A stretch of DNA of 41,730 bases from RUG14219 sp045538535 (GCA_045538535.1 JAZSRN010000064.1:1-41730), one strand, 5' to 3'. Shown: positions 1 through 9,059, numbered from the stretch's first letter. Notes: generated by a model not told the origin, from the sequence alone. A program made the numbers and translations.

Positions 1-47
1 ATTTTAATACTGTTTAATAAGTAACATAATACTACTATCATAGATTT

Positions 48-263
48 ATGTCAAATGATATTTTAAAAGTTTTTGGTTTAAATTTAAAAATAGAACGGAT
101 AAAGAAAAATTTAACACAAGCACAACTTGCTGAAATTTTAAATGTCCACGAAAAACACATCGGAAAAATAGAAACCGGACATCAAAATGTTACGTTAAAA
201 ACACTGAGCAAAATTGCAAATGCGCTAGAAATCAGTGAAGATTCGTTATTGAAGAAAAATTAA
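48..263 (+). CDS. XRE-family helix-turn-helix regulator (71 aa)
   Basis: A single Cro/C1-type helix-turn-helix domain fills almost the whole protein: residues about 8-65, with the LTQAQLAEILNV helix pair and the IGKIETG recognition helix typical of XRE proteins. It should be a small DNA-binding repressor or activator; no ligand or protease domain is attached. No Shine-Dalgarno sequence precedes the ATG. Instead a TATCAT hexamer ends 6 nt before it, with a weak TTTAAT 17 nt further upstream, so the transcript may be leaderless. The target genes cannot be read from the sequence. The left window edge is only 47 nt away, so its upstream neighbour is unknown. Confidence 0.85.
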   Translation: MSNDILKVFGLNLKIERIKKNLTQAQLAEILNVHEKHIGKIETGHQNVTLKTLSKIANALEISEDSLLKKN

Positions 264-300
264 ATTTTTAGTAAACTATCGGTTGTAAAATGCTCAAAAA

Positions 301-338
301 CCTCCCTTGTTAAAGGGAGGGGGACCGCCGAAGGCGGT
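301..338. repeat. GC-rich double hairpin in front of the DUF559 gene
   Basis: Two adjacent inverted repeats stand out in AT-rich surroundings: CCTCCC/GGGAGG arms around TTGTTAAA (301-320) and CCGCC/GGCGG arms around GAA (about 325-337). The GGTGGAGGG that ends the element also supplies the ribosome-binding site of the next gene, which starts at 350. From memory, closely similar elements accompany DUF559 genes in many gut bacterial genomes; that cannot be checked here. Confidence 0.7.
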
Positions 339-349
339 GGAGGGATTCT

Positions 350-730
350 TTGTATAAACATAATCCAAAATTAACTAAAAATGCTCGTGTGCTTCGAAAA
401 AATATGACTAAACAAGAAAAAAAGTTGTGGTATAATTTTTTAAGAACTTATCCTTTAAGGTTTTTACGTCAAAAAGTTATTAATAATTATATTGTTGATT
501 TTTATTGCGCAAGTGCAAAATTGGTTATTGAACTTGATGGTGGCCAACATTATGAACCTAAGATGATTATTTCTGATAAAAATAGAGATATAGAATTGAA
601 TAAATATAATTTAGATGTATTGAGATTTACAAATACAGATATTGATTATAATTTTGAAGGATGTTGTAAATATATAGATTCTTATATAAAAAACAAATAT
701 CCGAATTTATTTAGTGAGGTGAATTTATGA
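350..730 (+). CDS. DUF559 domain endonuclease-like protein (126 aa)
   Basis: The protein matches the DUF559 family, a compact PD-(D/E)XK-type nuclease fold related to very-short-patch repair endonucleases. Visible hallmarks are the N-terminal ARVLRKNMTKQEKKLW segment, FLRQKVINNYIVDFYC and the IELDGGQHYE strand containing the acidic nuclease residues. Length is normal for the family, so it looks complete. Translation starts at a TTG (350); the GGAGGG ribosome-binding site lies in the preceding hairpin repeat. Its stop overlaps the start of the SDR gene by 4 bp (ATGA), so the two are probably translationally coupled. The biological role of DUF559 proteins is unsettled; a link to mobile repeats is inference only. 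Confidence 0.85.
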   Translation: MYKHNPKLTKNARVLRKNMTKQEKKLWYNFLRTYPLRFLRQKVINNYIVDFYCASAKLVIELDGGQHYEPKMIISDKNRDIELNKYNLDVLRFTNTDIDYNFEGCCKYIDSYIKNKYPNLFSEVNL

Positions 731-1428
731 ACATACTAATAACAGGTGCAAGTAGAGGTATCGGTAAAGCGATTTTTGAAGAATTACGTCAGTATGGAAA
801 AGTTTTTGTGACCGGACGTGATGAAAATTCACTAACAGAACTTTGTGCTGATGGTTATTGTGTTTGTGATTTGGCCAAGGATACTTCTGTATTAGAAAAT
901 TTTATTTGCGAAAATCAAATTGATATATTGATTAATAATGCTGGCGGATATATTTACGGCGGAATTGAAACTATGTCAAATGAACAAATAGATACACTTT
1001 TTGCGTCTAATCTCATCGCGCCTATCAAGCTTATAAGGAGTGCTATAGCGCACATGAAAGCAAATAAATTTGGAAGAATAATAAACATTGGTTCTATTTC
1101 GGGAGTTATGGGTGAAGCTTATGCAAGTCTTTACTCGTCCTCAAAATCGGGTCTGATTGGGTTGACAAAAGCTTTGGCGTTAGAATTGGCAGAATATAAT
1201 ATTACTGTAAACACAATCAATCCGGGTTGGGTAGAAACCGGTTTAGGTTTGGAATCGATTGAAGAGAGTGAATTTTCCAAAGAAGAAATCCTCGACACAA
1301 TTCCGCAAAGACGTTTTGTCAAACCGGAGGAAGTTGCAAAGTTGTGCCGTTATTTGATTTCGGAAGATGCAAAAGGTATAACGGGGCAATCAATAAATCT
1401 TTGTGCCGGCTTGAGTGTTGGGATATAA
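727..1428 (+). CDS. Short-chain dehydrogenase/reductase (SDR, FabG-like)
   Basis: Classical SDR of 233 aa. It has the nucleotide-binding TGASRGIG motif at residues 6-13, the structural NNAG at 70-73, the catalytic serine in IGSIS (S123), and the YxxxK pair Y136/K140, followed by NPGWVETG. All catalytic residues are present, so it should be an active NAD(P)(H)-dependent oxidoreductase. The closest general type is 3-oxoacyl-ACP reductase (FabG), but no fatty-acid genes are adjacent, so the substrate is unknown. The start overlaps the DUF559 stop. The gene runs tail-to-tail into the pilin gene 2 bp further on, with no terminator between them. Confidence 0.85.
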   Translation: MNILITGASRGIGKAIFEELRQYGKVFVTGRDENSLTELCADGYCVCDLAKDTSVLENFICENQIDILINNAGGYIYGGIETMSNEQIDTLFASNLIAPIKLIRSAIAHMKANKFGRIINIGSISGVMGEAYASLYSSSKSGLIGLTKALALELAEYNITVNTINPGWVETGLGLESIEESEFSKEEILDTIPQRRFVKPEEVAKLCRYLISEDAKGITGQSINLCAGLSVGI

Positions 1429-1430
1429 AG

Positions 1431-2165
1431 TTATTTACAAGCATGTTTGCCATCCCATGACAAGTCGCTACAGCCGAGATAATCTTGATTTTCGTTAAAT
1501 ATCACCCAAGCAGTACAACCTGCTCCCGATGTTGAAGTGCTACATTTGGTAAATGGAGCGTTCTCATCTCCAACGATACCGGCCGCAACAAATCCTTGTT
1601 TTGTCAAATAAAACCAGAATAAATCTTTACCGGCAGTATTCGGGGCCTTAAAACCGTTTATATCAACTTGTAATTGGGCACAAGTTTCATTTAGCGGATA
1701 GGAACCGTAATTTTTGTCGCAACTTGTAGAGTATACCTCTATGGCATACGAGCTTCCATCGTTAAGCATAAATCTATATTTTGAACCTTTAGCACTTGTT
1801 TCATCTATGTTATGCCAGTCATTACCATTTAATAAACGATATTTTCCGTTCCAAAAACATCCAGGTTGATTGCCACAATCTTTAACAATATTCAGATATG
1901 GTTTTAATTTGCTTACAAGAGAAGAAGATGATTCCCATGTGCTAGGTTCGCCTTCTATCCAATAGTCAGGTGTTCCGTGTTCATTTTTTGCGAACAAATA
2001 TGCTTGAGATAGCGTAGAGTATGCTTTTTTCAGTTTGGAAACTGTTTCTTTTGTTTTGTGTTTTGCAATAAGTGTTGGCATTGTCATTGCTGCAACTATT
2101 CCGATAATGCCTAATGTAATCAATACTTCTGCTAATGTAAAAGCTTTAGTTTTATTAAGTTTCAT
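1431..2165 (-). CDS. Type IV pilin-like protein (244 aa)
   Basis: The N-terminus carries a class III prepilin signal: a short basic leader, then A-FTLAEVLITL and a hydrophobic alpha-1 helix. Residue -1 of the cleavage site is Ala rather than the usual Gly. The conserved Glu at +5 is present. A cysteine-containing globular domain follows, including DINGFKAPNTAGKDLFWF, a motif shared with the other pilins in this window. It is probably a major or minor pilin or pseudopilin exported through a type IV pilus or type II secretion machine encoded elsewhere. AGGAG precedes the ATG, and a TTGACA-17-TATATT promoter lies directly upstream. Confidence 0.85.
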   Translation of the reverse strand: MKLNKTKAFTLAEVLITLGIIGIVAAMTMPTLIAKHKTKETVSKLKKAYSTLSQAYLFAKNEHGTPDYWIEGEPSTWESSSSLVSKLKPYLNIVKDCGNQPGCFWNGKYRLLNGNDWHNIDETSAKGSKYRFMLNDGSSYAIEVYSTSCDKNYGSYPLNETCAQLQVDINGFKAPNTAGKDLFWFYLTKQGFVAAGIVGDENAPFTKCSTSTSGAGCTAWVIFNENQDYLGCSDLSWDGKHACK

Positions 2166-2201
2166 TCATAATCTCCTATAAAAAATGAGTGTACCTTTTA
2201 T

Positions 2202-2230
2202 AATATACAAGTTTTACTAATTTTTGTCAA
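2202..2230 (-). promoter_or_regulatory. Sigma-70 type promoter for the pilin at 1431-2165
   Basis: Read on the minus strand: TTGACA (2230-2225), 17-nt spacer, TATATT (2207-2202). It is followed after about 40 nt by AGGAG and the pilin ATG at 2165. Confidence 0.7.
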
Positions 2231-2295
2231 CATTTTATGAGTATAGCTCTATTTTATAAGTGTAATTTTTGGCTAACAATTAAATAGAGGTAGGT

Positions 2296-2616
2296 ATGTA
2301 TTTAAAAAAAGCTTTTGGACAAAATGTACAAAGATATCGCAAATTAAGAAAATTAACGCAAGAGAATTTGGCCGAACTTGTTGGTGTTGATGCGACAAGC
2401 ATAAGTTCTATTGAAACAGGAAAATTTTTTCCGTCAGCTGATAATTTGCAAAAAATTGCCTTAGCGCTTGAAATAAATGTCGAGTCATTGTTTTCTTTTG
2501 AATCTTTAAATTCGAATTTTGAAATTTATGAAGAAATCTTGAATATATTGAAGGATATGCAAGATGACCATGTGAGATTAAATGCTCTACGGAGTTTTTT
2601 GAGAATTATTGTTTAA
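2296..2616 (+). CDS. XRE-family helix-turn-helix regulator (106 aa)
   Basis: An N-terminal Cro/C1-type helix-turn-helix spans residues about 5-66 (LTQENLAELVGV, then ISSIETGKFFPS). A roughly 40-residue helical tail follows and could mediate dimerisation. It is transcribed divergently from the pilin gene with a 130-bp shared intergenic region, so it may regulate that pilin; this is inference from position. AGAGG lies close before the ATG. The stop codon is 1 bp from the convergent end of the large AsmA-like gene. Confidence 0.85.
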   Translation: MYLKKAFGQNVQRYRKLRKLTQENLAELVGVDATSISSIETGKFFPSADNLQKIALALEINVESLFSFESLNSNFEIYEEILNILKDMQDDHVRLNALRSFLRIIV

Positions 2617-2617
2617 G

Positions 2618-5600
2618 TTATTTTACCCATTTGAACGATTTTACATAATCTGAGCCATTGATGTCACCGTTGATATCAACAACGAATATTTTATGTATAT
2701 TGTTTTTGTTTTTGGTTGTCGGAATTTTTGCGATTTCGTTTTGATATGAGGCTACATCTTCGGATCCGCCAATCCAAGGTATTGTGTTTAATAAAGTGTT
2801 GAGTGAAACATTTTTGATTTTTGAGAATACATTTGTCATGTTTTTAGAAAGACTGCCGAAGATTTTCATATCTGCAATAGCGTTGGAAATGTTGTACGAA
2901 CCTGTCATATACATATTCAAATCGTTACCGTCTGAATAAATATTTATTTTTTGTGCAATACCGTTTTCAATATGTATATCTCCGGAAATACTCGCAAAAT
3001 CTCCGGTTTTTAAAGGGGTAATCAAGTCTATAATTCCGTTTATGCTTAGGCCAGTAATGCCTCCGGAGATTAAATTACCGGCTTTTAGTAAATATTCTAA
3101 AGAACCTAATTTAGGCATTTTGCCGTCTTTTACTATGAAAAAAGCATCTCCACTTAGGGTTTGTAAACATTTTTCGTGTGTTTTTGCATTACACATCAAG
3201 TTTACATCTCCGGTTATAAGTCCGTAAATTTGGCCTTTTAAATCAAATAAAGCTTCGGACATTTCTTGAGCATTTGCATCTATCATGTGCATTTTCAAGC
3301 CTACGGCGTGATTTAAAAGATTGTAATAGGCGTTTCCGGAAACTTTTCCTTGGGCAACGTCGAATTTGTAATCTTTTACGTTCAATAACATTTTTTCATT
3401 CAGAGAATACTCTGATTCAAAATTTGTTGCGTCAATATTTTTTACGTTGATTTTATCGGCCTTTACTTTTGCGTTATTAACAATTAACTGCGTGTAATCA
3501 AAGTTTTCGTTTTGTATTTCGCCAAAGTTGGATGATGTTTGCACTGTGCTAATTTCAAAATCTCTCAACATGTCTGTAATAATATCAATATCAAGTGTGT
3601 CAAAATTCAAATCCATATTTTCGATGACAAATGGAGACAGAAATCTATTTTTGGCAACTGCGTCTATATTTACAGTACTGGATAAAATTGAACCGTTAGA
3701 TTTTATAAAAATTTTATCCGGTTGAAAATCAAGATTGATATCTTTAATAGTTGAGTTATAAAAAGGGATATCAATACTTGTCATGTCAAATTTGCCGATA
3801 ATTTTTGGATTTAAGGATGTTCCGTTAAGTTGTAAATCAGAGGTGAAAATACCTTGTTTCATTACCGGTTTGCGAAATATTATGTTGAAAATTTTTGCAT
3901 CTGTTGGTGCTAATGTTCTGATTTTAAAATCTTTAAATGCGAGGATATTATTTTTTAAATAATTTACTTTTCCCGAAGCTTCAAGTTGAGTAGTTTCGTA
4001 GGGTTTGTTGTTTTGGGATGTTATGATTTTATTATATTTAAAGTTGTTAAGTATAAAACCTTCTGAGTTGAATTCTGAATCTGTCGTTATTTTGACCGGA
4101 TATTCGGAATCGCCAAGTGACGCTCCCATGTAATAAATACTGGAATTTTCATTGATATTTAAAGTTGAATTTGTTGATAAAAGATGTTTGTTTCCCTTCA
4201 AACGAGAAGTTAGGCTTATATCTCCTTTTATTTTTATCGGATAAACTTGGGTGTTATTATAAAATCTATCAACAAAGTCTTGTGAAGGTTGTGTGTTTAA
4301 ATATATATCAATATTAGGTGTTTTAAATAAATTTGTGATTTTACCGTTCAAAAATATTGGCATACCGCCAAATTTTGTATTTAATTTGTTGATATTGAGT
4401 TGATTATTATTTAAAAATAAATTTCCGCTTAAGATGGAGAGTTTGACTTTTTGTGGCAGATATTCAAACTCAACGCCATCAAGTTCGCCAAATGCTCTTA
4501 TTTTATTATTCGTAATTTTAGATGATAAATTAATTTTGCCGTTAAGGTTTTTTATATCGGATAAAATTGTATGTGAATTTTTTGGAATAAGTTGTATAAA
4601 ATCTTCAATTGTTGCAATCTCAAATTCATTGAGATTGATTTGCCCATTAATAGAACGTTTTTTGTCAAAAGCATTTTTAATATTTAATGAAATATTATAG
4701 GGGTTTTGTTTAATTTTTCCGTAAAGGTTTGATAATTTAAAATCTCCGTTGTTTAATTCAAAAGTAGAGTTTGCGGTTGAAAAATCATTTCCTTTAAGGT
4801 CATAAACTTTTCCTTTTAAAATTATTTTATTATAATCAATATTTTCGATATTTCCGTTGTAACTTCCGGCAAAAGATGTTTTAAGTTCTTTGAAATCGTT
4901 AGAATATGGAATATTTGATTTGCTTGGCAACAGACTTATTAAATCTGCCCCACTAAATCTGTCGGAGGTGAATTTTGTTGAAAGATTTGTTTTGTCTAAA
5001 ACTCCGGAGATTTTTATAAGTGCGTTGTTGATATAACTATTCAGATTAAAGGATGCTTTCTCGTTGTCGAAGTTTATTTTACCTTTAATATTTTTTAATT
5101 GAACCGGAGAAATTGTTGTTTTGAGAATGTTTCCGTTAAGGCTGACAATTCCTTTTGCAAATATATTTTGTCCCACAATTATATTGTTAGGGTCGGGAAC
5201 TTGGCCGGTTAAATTCAAATATAAATCCGATGAGCCATTTGCAAATTCTATTTGTTGAACAAGTTTGGAATAATTTCCCAGCATAGGTGATTTAGAAAGA
5301 ATTTTTACAAAATCGTTGAGATTTTGATTGTGGGCTTCTACATTAAAATCAAGATTTCCGTATAAATCGCAAGTTCCGTTTACGGCAATCGGTTTGTTGT
5401 TTAGCGTTGCGGAAATTGTTGTGAATTTGGTATTAATATCATTGAATATCAATTCTCCGGCCGCATTTTTAATAGTCATATTTTTAATATCATTAAATGA
5501 TACGATGCCGTTTTTGAATTGCAGATTTCCAAATGCGTGCGGATTTTTTTTGTTTCCGTAAACTCTTAGATTTATTCCGCCTTGGCCTTTTATATCCATA

Positions 5601-7057
5601 ATTGGTACCGGCCCGATAACAAAGTTTAGGATTTGATGAAGCGGATTTAAAACAAATTGTGCTGTGGCAAGGTTTACGTTGTTGCTACTTGTTATTTGTA
5701 AATCTGCATCTTTTGAACCATAAAGTTGGATAGGCCCTTTTACGTTTACATATTGATTTCTGTCTGTTGGTACGTGTACGTCTAAATTTAAAACATCTTT
5801 ATCAAATTCGAGTTTAATTTTTGCGCCGGATGTATTTTGAATTGGTTTTATTAAGTATCCATTTGATACGAGAATATCTCCGATTATGTTTGGGGTTAAA
5901 TTGTTTCCCGTAATGCTTAGATTGCCGATTATATCGCCATAGAAAGGATGTTGTTTAAGTTTGTATAGATTTATATCGGGCGATAAATTTTCTTCTCCCG
6001 GTAAAAGCGGAATAAATGATTCTACACGACTTTGATTAATTGTTGTATTAATATCATAATAAGGTTTTTTAGAATTTATTTTGTTTATCTTTCCATAAAT
6101 ATCAATGTTTATATCTTGGCCGGTTAATTTGAGATTGTTTATTTCCAGAGTGTTGTTGTTTGGGCTAATGTTTGAATTTACAACCAGTTTATTTTTAGAG
6201 GATATAGATTTGAAAGGGTCTTTATTGTAAATATTAAAATTATTTAGGGTTAATGTAGAAATGATTTGTTTGCCGTCAATATTATCTTGAGTATCTGCTT
6301 CGTAATTAATAATTCCCGCAAGCTTTGTGATTTCACCTCGTGAAAATGCGGTTGCGAATGATGAAAAATCCGACAAATTAAGGTTTTCAATGCTACTTTT
6401 TACAAAAAAGTTTTCTTTATCAATCTTGTTCAAAGGCCATTTTATTTTTGCATCAATGTACAACTTTGCCGGAGTTGCGGATTGCAGTTTGGCATAAGCG
6501 TTAATATTTGCGAATTTGTTGGATGCGTAATTTATAGCAAGCGGAGCATTCTCAATTATGTTAATTGATTTTTGGGAAATATTGTCTGAAAGCTGAATAT
6601 TAAATTTGCTAATTGATATTTTGGCTTCAGAAATTGTAAATGGTGCAAGTAAATCAAGAGGAACATTGTATTCACCTAACTTTAAATTAAAGTTTTTGTC
6701 AATAATCAAGTATGAATTAAGTTCATCTGCTGAAAAATCCGAAATGGCAAGTTTTTTGAATAAAAGTGGTAATATTTTGATTTTAATATGTGGGTTGTTG
6801 ATTTTTAAAGGCGATATATTTTTATCAGAAATGATTTCAAAATTTTTGGCGTCAATAATAATAGAAGGCAAGAGTCCGGTCTTGAAATGTGCGTCAGTGT
6901 AATTGATATTGAAGCCTGTTTTTTTAAAAACAAGTTGTTGAATTTTGATTTTATGTTTAGAAAGGTTCACTATTGCGGGAATTCCAAAATAATAAATTCC
7001 GTATAGTGAACCCAAAATTACTGATGAAATTATTAAAGTTTTAAATTTTTTGCGCAT
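2618..7057 (-). CDS. Large AsmA/TamB-like envelope protein (1479 aa)
   Basis: An N-terminal membrane anchor (residues about 7-27) is followed by about 1,400 residues of Asn/Lys/Ile/Ser-rich short beta-strand repeats, with recurring phrases such as 'NGxxxLxG' and 'GNLxF'. The last 250 residues, including GKMPKLGSLEYLL and a TGDFASISGDI stretch, resemble the AsmA-type C-terminal region of YhdP/AsmA proteins. Members of this superfamily form long hydrophobic-groove bridges across the periplasm for phospholipid transport or outer-membrane biogenesis. It therefore implies a two-membrane envelope. It stands alone, without a TamA/BamA partner next to it. Assignment to AsmA, YhdP or TamB specifically is uncertain. 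Confidence 0.7.
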   Translation of the reverse strand: MRKKFKTLIISSVILGSLYGIYYFGIPAIVNLSKHKIKIQQLVFKKTGFNINYTDAHFKTGLLPSIIIDAKNFEIISDKNISPLKINNPHIKIKILPLLFKKLAISDFSADELNSYLIIDKNFNLKLGEYNVPLDLLAPFTISEAKISISKFNIQLSDNISQKSINIIENAPLAINYASNKFANINAYAKLQSATPAKLYIDAKIKWPLNKIDKENFFVKSSIENLNLSDFSSFATAFSRGEITKLAGIINYEADTQDNIDGKQIISTLTLNNFNIYNKDPFKSISSKNKLVVNSNISPNNNTLEINNLKLTGQDINIDIYGKINKINSKKPYYDINTTINQSRVESFIPLLPGEENLSPDINLYKLKQHPFYGDIIGNLSITGNNLTPNIIGDILVSNGYLIKPIQNTSGAKIKLEFDKDVLNLDVHVPTDRNQYVNVKGPIQLYGSKDADLQITSSNNVNLATAQFVLNPLHQILNFVIGPVPIMDIKGQGGINLRVYGNKKNPHAFGNLQFKNGIVSFNDIKNMTIKNAAGELIFNDINTKFTTISATLNNKPIAVNGTCDLYGNLDFNVEAHNQNLNDFVKILSKSPMLGNYSKLVQQIEFANGSSDLYLNLTGQVPDPNNIIVGQNIFAKGIVSLNGNILKTTISPVQLKNIKGKINFDNEKASFNLNSYINNALIKISGVLDKTNLSTKFTSDRFSGADLISLLPSKSNIPYSNDFKELKTSFAGSYNGNIENIDYNKIILKGKVYDLKGNDFSTANSTFELNNGDFKLSNLYGKIKQNPYNISLNIKNAFDKKRSINGQINLNEFEIATIEDFIQLIPKNSHTILSDIKNLNGKINLSSKITNNKIRAFGELDGVEFEYLPQKVKLSILSGNLFLNNNQLNINKLNTKFGGMPIFLNGKITNLFKTPNIDIYLNTQPSQDFVDRFYNNTQVYPIKIKGDISLTSRLKGNKHLLSTNSTLNINENSSIYYMGASLGDSEYPVKITTDSEFNSEGFILNNFKYNKIITSQNNKPYETTQLEASGKVNYLKNNILAFKDFKIRTLAPTDAKIFNIIFRKPVMKQGIFTSDLQLNGTSLNPKIIGKFDMTSIDIPFYNSTIKDINLDFQPDKIFIKSNGSILSSTVNIDAVAKNRFLSPFVIENMDLNFDTLDIDIITDMLRDFEISTVQTSSNFGEIQNENFDYTQLIVNNAKVKADKINVKNIDATNFESEYSLNEKMLLNVKDYKFDVAQGKVSGNAYYNLLNHAVGLKMHMIDANAQEMSEALFDLKGQIYGLITGDVNLMCNAKTHEKCLQTLSGDAFFIVKDGKMPKLGSLEYLLKAGNLISGGITGLSINGIIDLITPLKTGDFASISGDIHIENGIAQKINIYSDGNDLNMYMTGSYNISNAIADMKIFGSLSKNMTNVFSKIKNVSLNTLLNTIPWIGGSEDVASYQNEIAKIPTTKNKNNIHKIFVVDINGDINGSDYVKSFKWVK

Positions 7058-7129
7058 TACATTCTAAGTATACGATGTTAATGTAAAAAATAAAAGTTTG
7101 TAAATCAATCGTATCATTTAAAGAATTCG

Positions 7130-7702
7130 TTAGAATTTTTCGCAATGAATTTGGAAATAACATCTTGGGTGTTTGCAGCAAGGACAAAGTTTTGGTGCAC
7201 TTGTATCTTCGTGAATATATCCGCAATTTCGGCATTTCCATTCAACAGTTTTTTCTTTTTTAAATACGGTATCATTTTGAATGTTTTTTAGTAATTGTTG
7301 ATAACGTTTCATGTGATGTTCTTCAACTTCTATAACTTCTTCAAACGTGTGGGCAATATCTTCAAAACCTTCTTCTTTTGCGATTTTTGCCGCTTCTTTG
7401 TAGATAATTTCTGCCTCTTCTCGTTCTCCATCTAGAGCACTTTGTAAATTTTCTTCTGTAGTTCCGAGGAAAAATGGGTAATTTGATTCTACGTGTCCAA
7501 CCAAATTGCCCAAATGTTTGTAAAAAAGTTTTGCGTGTTCTTTTTCGTTATCTGCAGTTTCAAGAAAAATCGCTGCAATTTGTTCATAACCTTCTTTTTT
7601 GGCTATGGATGCAAAATAGGTGTATCGGTTACGAGCTTGGGACTCTCCGGCAAACGAATTTATAAGATTTTGTTCGGTTTTTGTTCCTTTTAGTTCTTTC
7701 AT
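7130..7702 (-). CDS. Rubrerythrin
   Basis: This 190-aa protein has the standard two-part rubrerythrin layout. A four-helix diiron domain (residues about 8-145) carries FAGESQARNRY (E20), NEKEHA (E53, H56), a second acidic helix (DGEREEAE) and EVEEHH (E127, H130). A C-terminal rubredoxin-like domain has C157xxC160 and C173xxC176. Rubrerythrin reduces hydrogen peroxide in anaerobes, using electrons passed through the Fe(Cys)4 site. The start at 7702 is preferred over an upstream ATG at 7753 because AAAGGAGGTC lies just before it and family members begin MKxLKGTKTExNL. It is monocistronic and indicates an anaerobic lifestyle with oxygen exposure. Confidence 0.93.
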   Translation of the reverse strand: MKELKGTKTEQNLINSFAGESQARNRYTYFASIAKKEGYEQIAAIFLETADNEKEHAKLFYKHLGNLVGHVESNYPFFLGTTEENLQSALDGEREEAEIIYKEAAKIAKEEGFEDIAHTFEEVIEVEEHHMKRYQQLLKNIQNDTVFKKEKTVEWKCRNCGYIHEDTSAPKLCPCCKHPRCYFQIHCEKF

Positions 7703-7871
7703 AAAGACCTCCTTTTGTTTCATTAAACCGGTTGCAGATAAAATATTCATCACTAATCCGTCTAATTCATTTCGGCAACATTAAAATAAAAAGATTAGCT
7801 AACAAGGGGATTATTTAAAATCAAGTGTCAACGATAATACATACAGGTAATAGTAATAGTAGGAAAGAAAT

Positions 7872-8015
7872 ATGAAGTTATTATTTTATACAGAAAAATT
7901 AGCGAAAAAGATTATGTTTTATGACACGATTGCGAAACAAGCATTGAGTGCAATGCAACAAAACCCATTTTTTAAACCTCGTCCGGTGACTATAGTTTGG
8001 GTTGAAGAAGAATAA
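7872..8015 (+). CDS. Small hypothetical protein (47 aa)
   Basis: The ORF starts with ATG, is preceded by AGGAAAG with good spacing, and ends directly before a strong terminator hairpin. It encodes a basic, partly amphipathic N-terminal half (LAKKIMFYDTIAKQAL) and a C-terminus VTIVWVEEE. I recognise no family. The combination of ribosome-binding site, clean ORF and own terminator argues that it is expressed. It lies divergently from rubrerythrin. A stress-related role would be a guess. Confidence 0.55.
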   Translation: MKLLFYTEKLAKKIMFYDTIAKQALSAMQQNPFFKPRPVTIVWVEEE

Positions 8016-8054
8016 CAATCAAAAAGACGAGTTATAAACTCGTCTTTTTGATTG
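8016..8054. terminator. Bidirectional intrinsic terminator
   Basis: A perfect 18-bp stem (CAATCAAAAAGACGAGTT and its complement) surrounds a 3-nt loop ATA. The A-run and T-run ends make it usable on both strands. It starts one base after the 47-aa ORF stop and serves the pilin gene converging from the right. Confidence 0.9.
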
Positions 8055-8071
8055 TTTATTTTATTAATAGA

Positions 8072-8740
8072 TTAGTAATCCATTTTCCAACCGTTGCGTG
8101 CTAGATAGCTGTAACATCCATCAGCGCTACTGGCTCCATCTGAAGTTCTGCAGTTATCAGCATTCTTGTAGTCAATTAATTTACCATTTGGAGTTACTTT
8201 AAATCTAAATACGTCATAACCGTAAGTGTTTGGGGCTTTATAGCCATTGATGTCTAAATTCATAAATGTCGATTCTTCTTCTGAAACATATGTTGTGTCC
8301 AAACTTACCATTGCTCCATCTGTAAATATCATAAAATTATCTCCGGTTATATCATCTCCTTCATTAGAGTTTCGAAATTTAATTATATAATTTTCACATT
8401 CGACTAGATTAACAAAATTAAAATATTGTTTTAAATCTTCGTAAAACTGAGTGCAAGCTGGGTCAACAAGAAAACTCCCGAATGGGCATTCTCCATGTTC
8501 TGAATTTGTTCTCATTTTTATATAAGGTTCGGTATCTTCTAATTTGTCAACTCCACCAGCATCAGCGCGCATTTTTTGGAAGCCTTGCTCAAGAGTTGAA
8601 ACTGTTTTTTTTAATTGAGTAACATAGGTTTGCTTTTTATAATTTGAAACTAAAGTAGGTAATGTCATTGCCGCAACAACACCAATAATACCGAGGGTGA
8701 TAAGGACTTCTGCTAATGTAAAACCGAATTTTTTTGTCAT
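8072..8740 (-). CDS. Type IV pilin-like protein (222 aa)
   Basis: The class III prepilin leader is MTKKFG-FTLAEVLITL: cleavage after Gly, Glu at +5, then a long hydrophobic helix. The globular part contains several cysteines and the shared motif DINGYKAPNTYGYDVFRF. Start 8740 is chosen over a TTG two codons upstream because AAGGTG is correctly spaced from the ATG. It is likely a pilin or pseudopilin subunit acting at the cell surface. It is transcribed alone, from a TTGACT-17-TATTAT promoter to the terminator at 8016-8054; no assembly genes lie nearby. Confidence 0.85.
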   Translation of the reverse strand: MTKKFGFTLAEVLITLGIIGVVAAMTLPTLVSNYKKQTYVTQLKKTVSTLEQGFQKMRADAGGVDKLEDTEPYIKMRTNSEHGECPFGSFLVDPACTQFYEDLKQYFNFVNLVECENYIIKFRNSNEGDDITGDNFMIFTDGAMVSLDTTYVSEEESTFMNLDINGYKAPNTYGYDVFRFKVTPNGKLIDYKNADNCRTSDGASSADGCYSYLARNGWKMDY

Positions 8741-8793
8741 AATCAAACACCTTTCTAAATTTATTATAAATAAAATCCTAACAAGTTGTTAAT

Positions 8794-8822
8794 ATAATAC
8801 TGCATGTTGGGATAAAAGTCAA
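8794..8822 (-). promoter_or_regulatory. Promoter for the pilin at 8072-8740
   Basis: On the minus strand: TTGACT (8822-8817), 17-nt spacer, TATTAT (8799-8794). The leader to the pilin ATG is about 50 nt. Confidence 0.65.
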
Positions 8823-8852
8823 TCATGTTGTTATTGTATTTATAATTTAATA

Positions 8853-9059
8853 ATGATTGAAATAAAATTAGATGATTTGATATGGCAACACCGAGTGACT
8901 GCCGATAAAATTGCAAAAGATACAGGATTGAGTAAAAATACAATCTCGAAAATGCGCAATTCCAAAAATGCGAATATAAGTATCTCAACTATAGATAAAC
9001 TTTGCGAATATTTTAGTTGTGACGTTTCGGATTTGTTGGTTTATGTGAAAAAGGATTAG
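8853..9059 (+). CDS. XRE-family regulator, HTH_26-like (68 aa)
   Basis: A compact Cro/C1-type helix-turn-helix protein of the short HTH_26 kind: residues 5-66 with TADKIAKDTGLSKNTISKM and CEYFSCDVSDLL. Proteins of this type are stand-alone repressors or occur in phage and mobile contexts; none is evident here. It lacks a Shine-Dalgarno sequence, and a TATAAT (8841-8846) ends exactly 6 nt before the ATG, so the mRNA is probably leaderless. It is divergent from the adjacent pilin gene and may control it, by position only. A bidirectional terminator follows. Confidence 0.85.
   Translation: MIEIKLDDLIWQHRVTADKIAKDTGLSKNTISKMRNSKNANISISTIDKLCEYFSCDVSDLLVYVKKD

Noticed and set aside
7703..7753. 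Longer rubrerythrin starting at 7753
   Set aside because: The 17 extra residues do not fit the family N-terminus, and the ideal AAAGGAGGTC site lies inside them, directly before the ATG at 7702.
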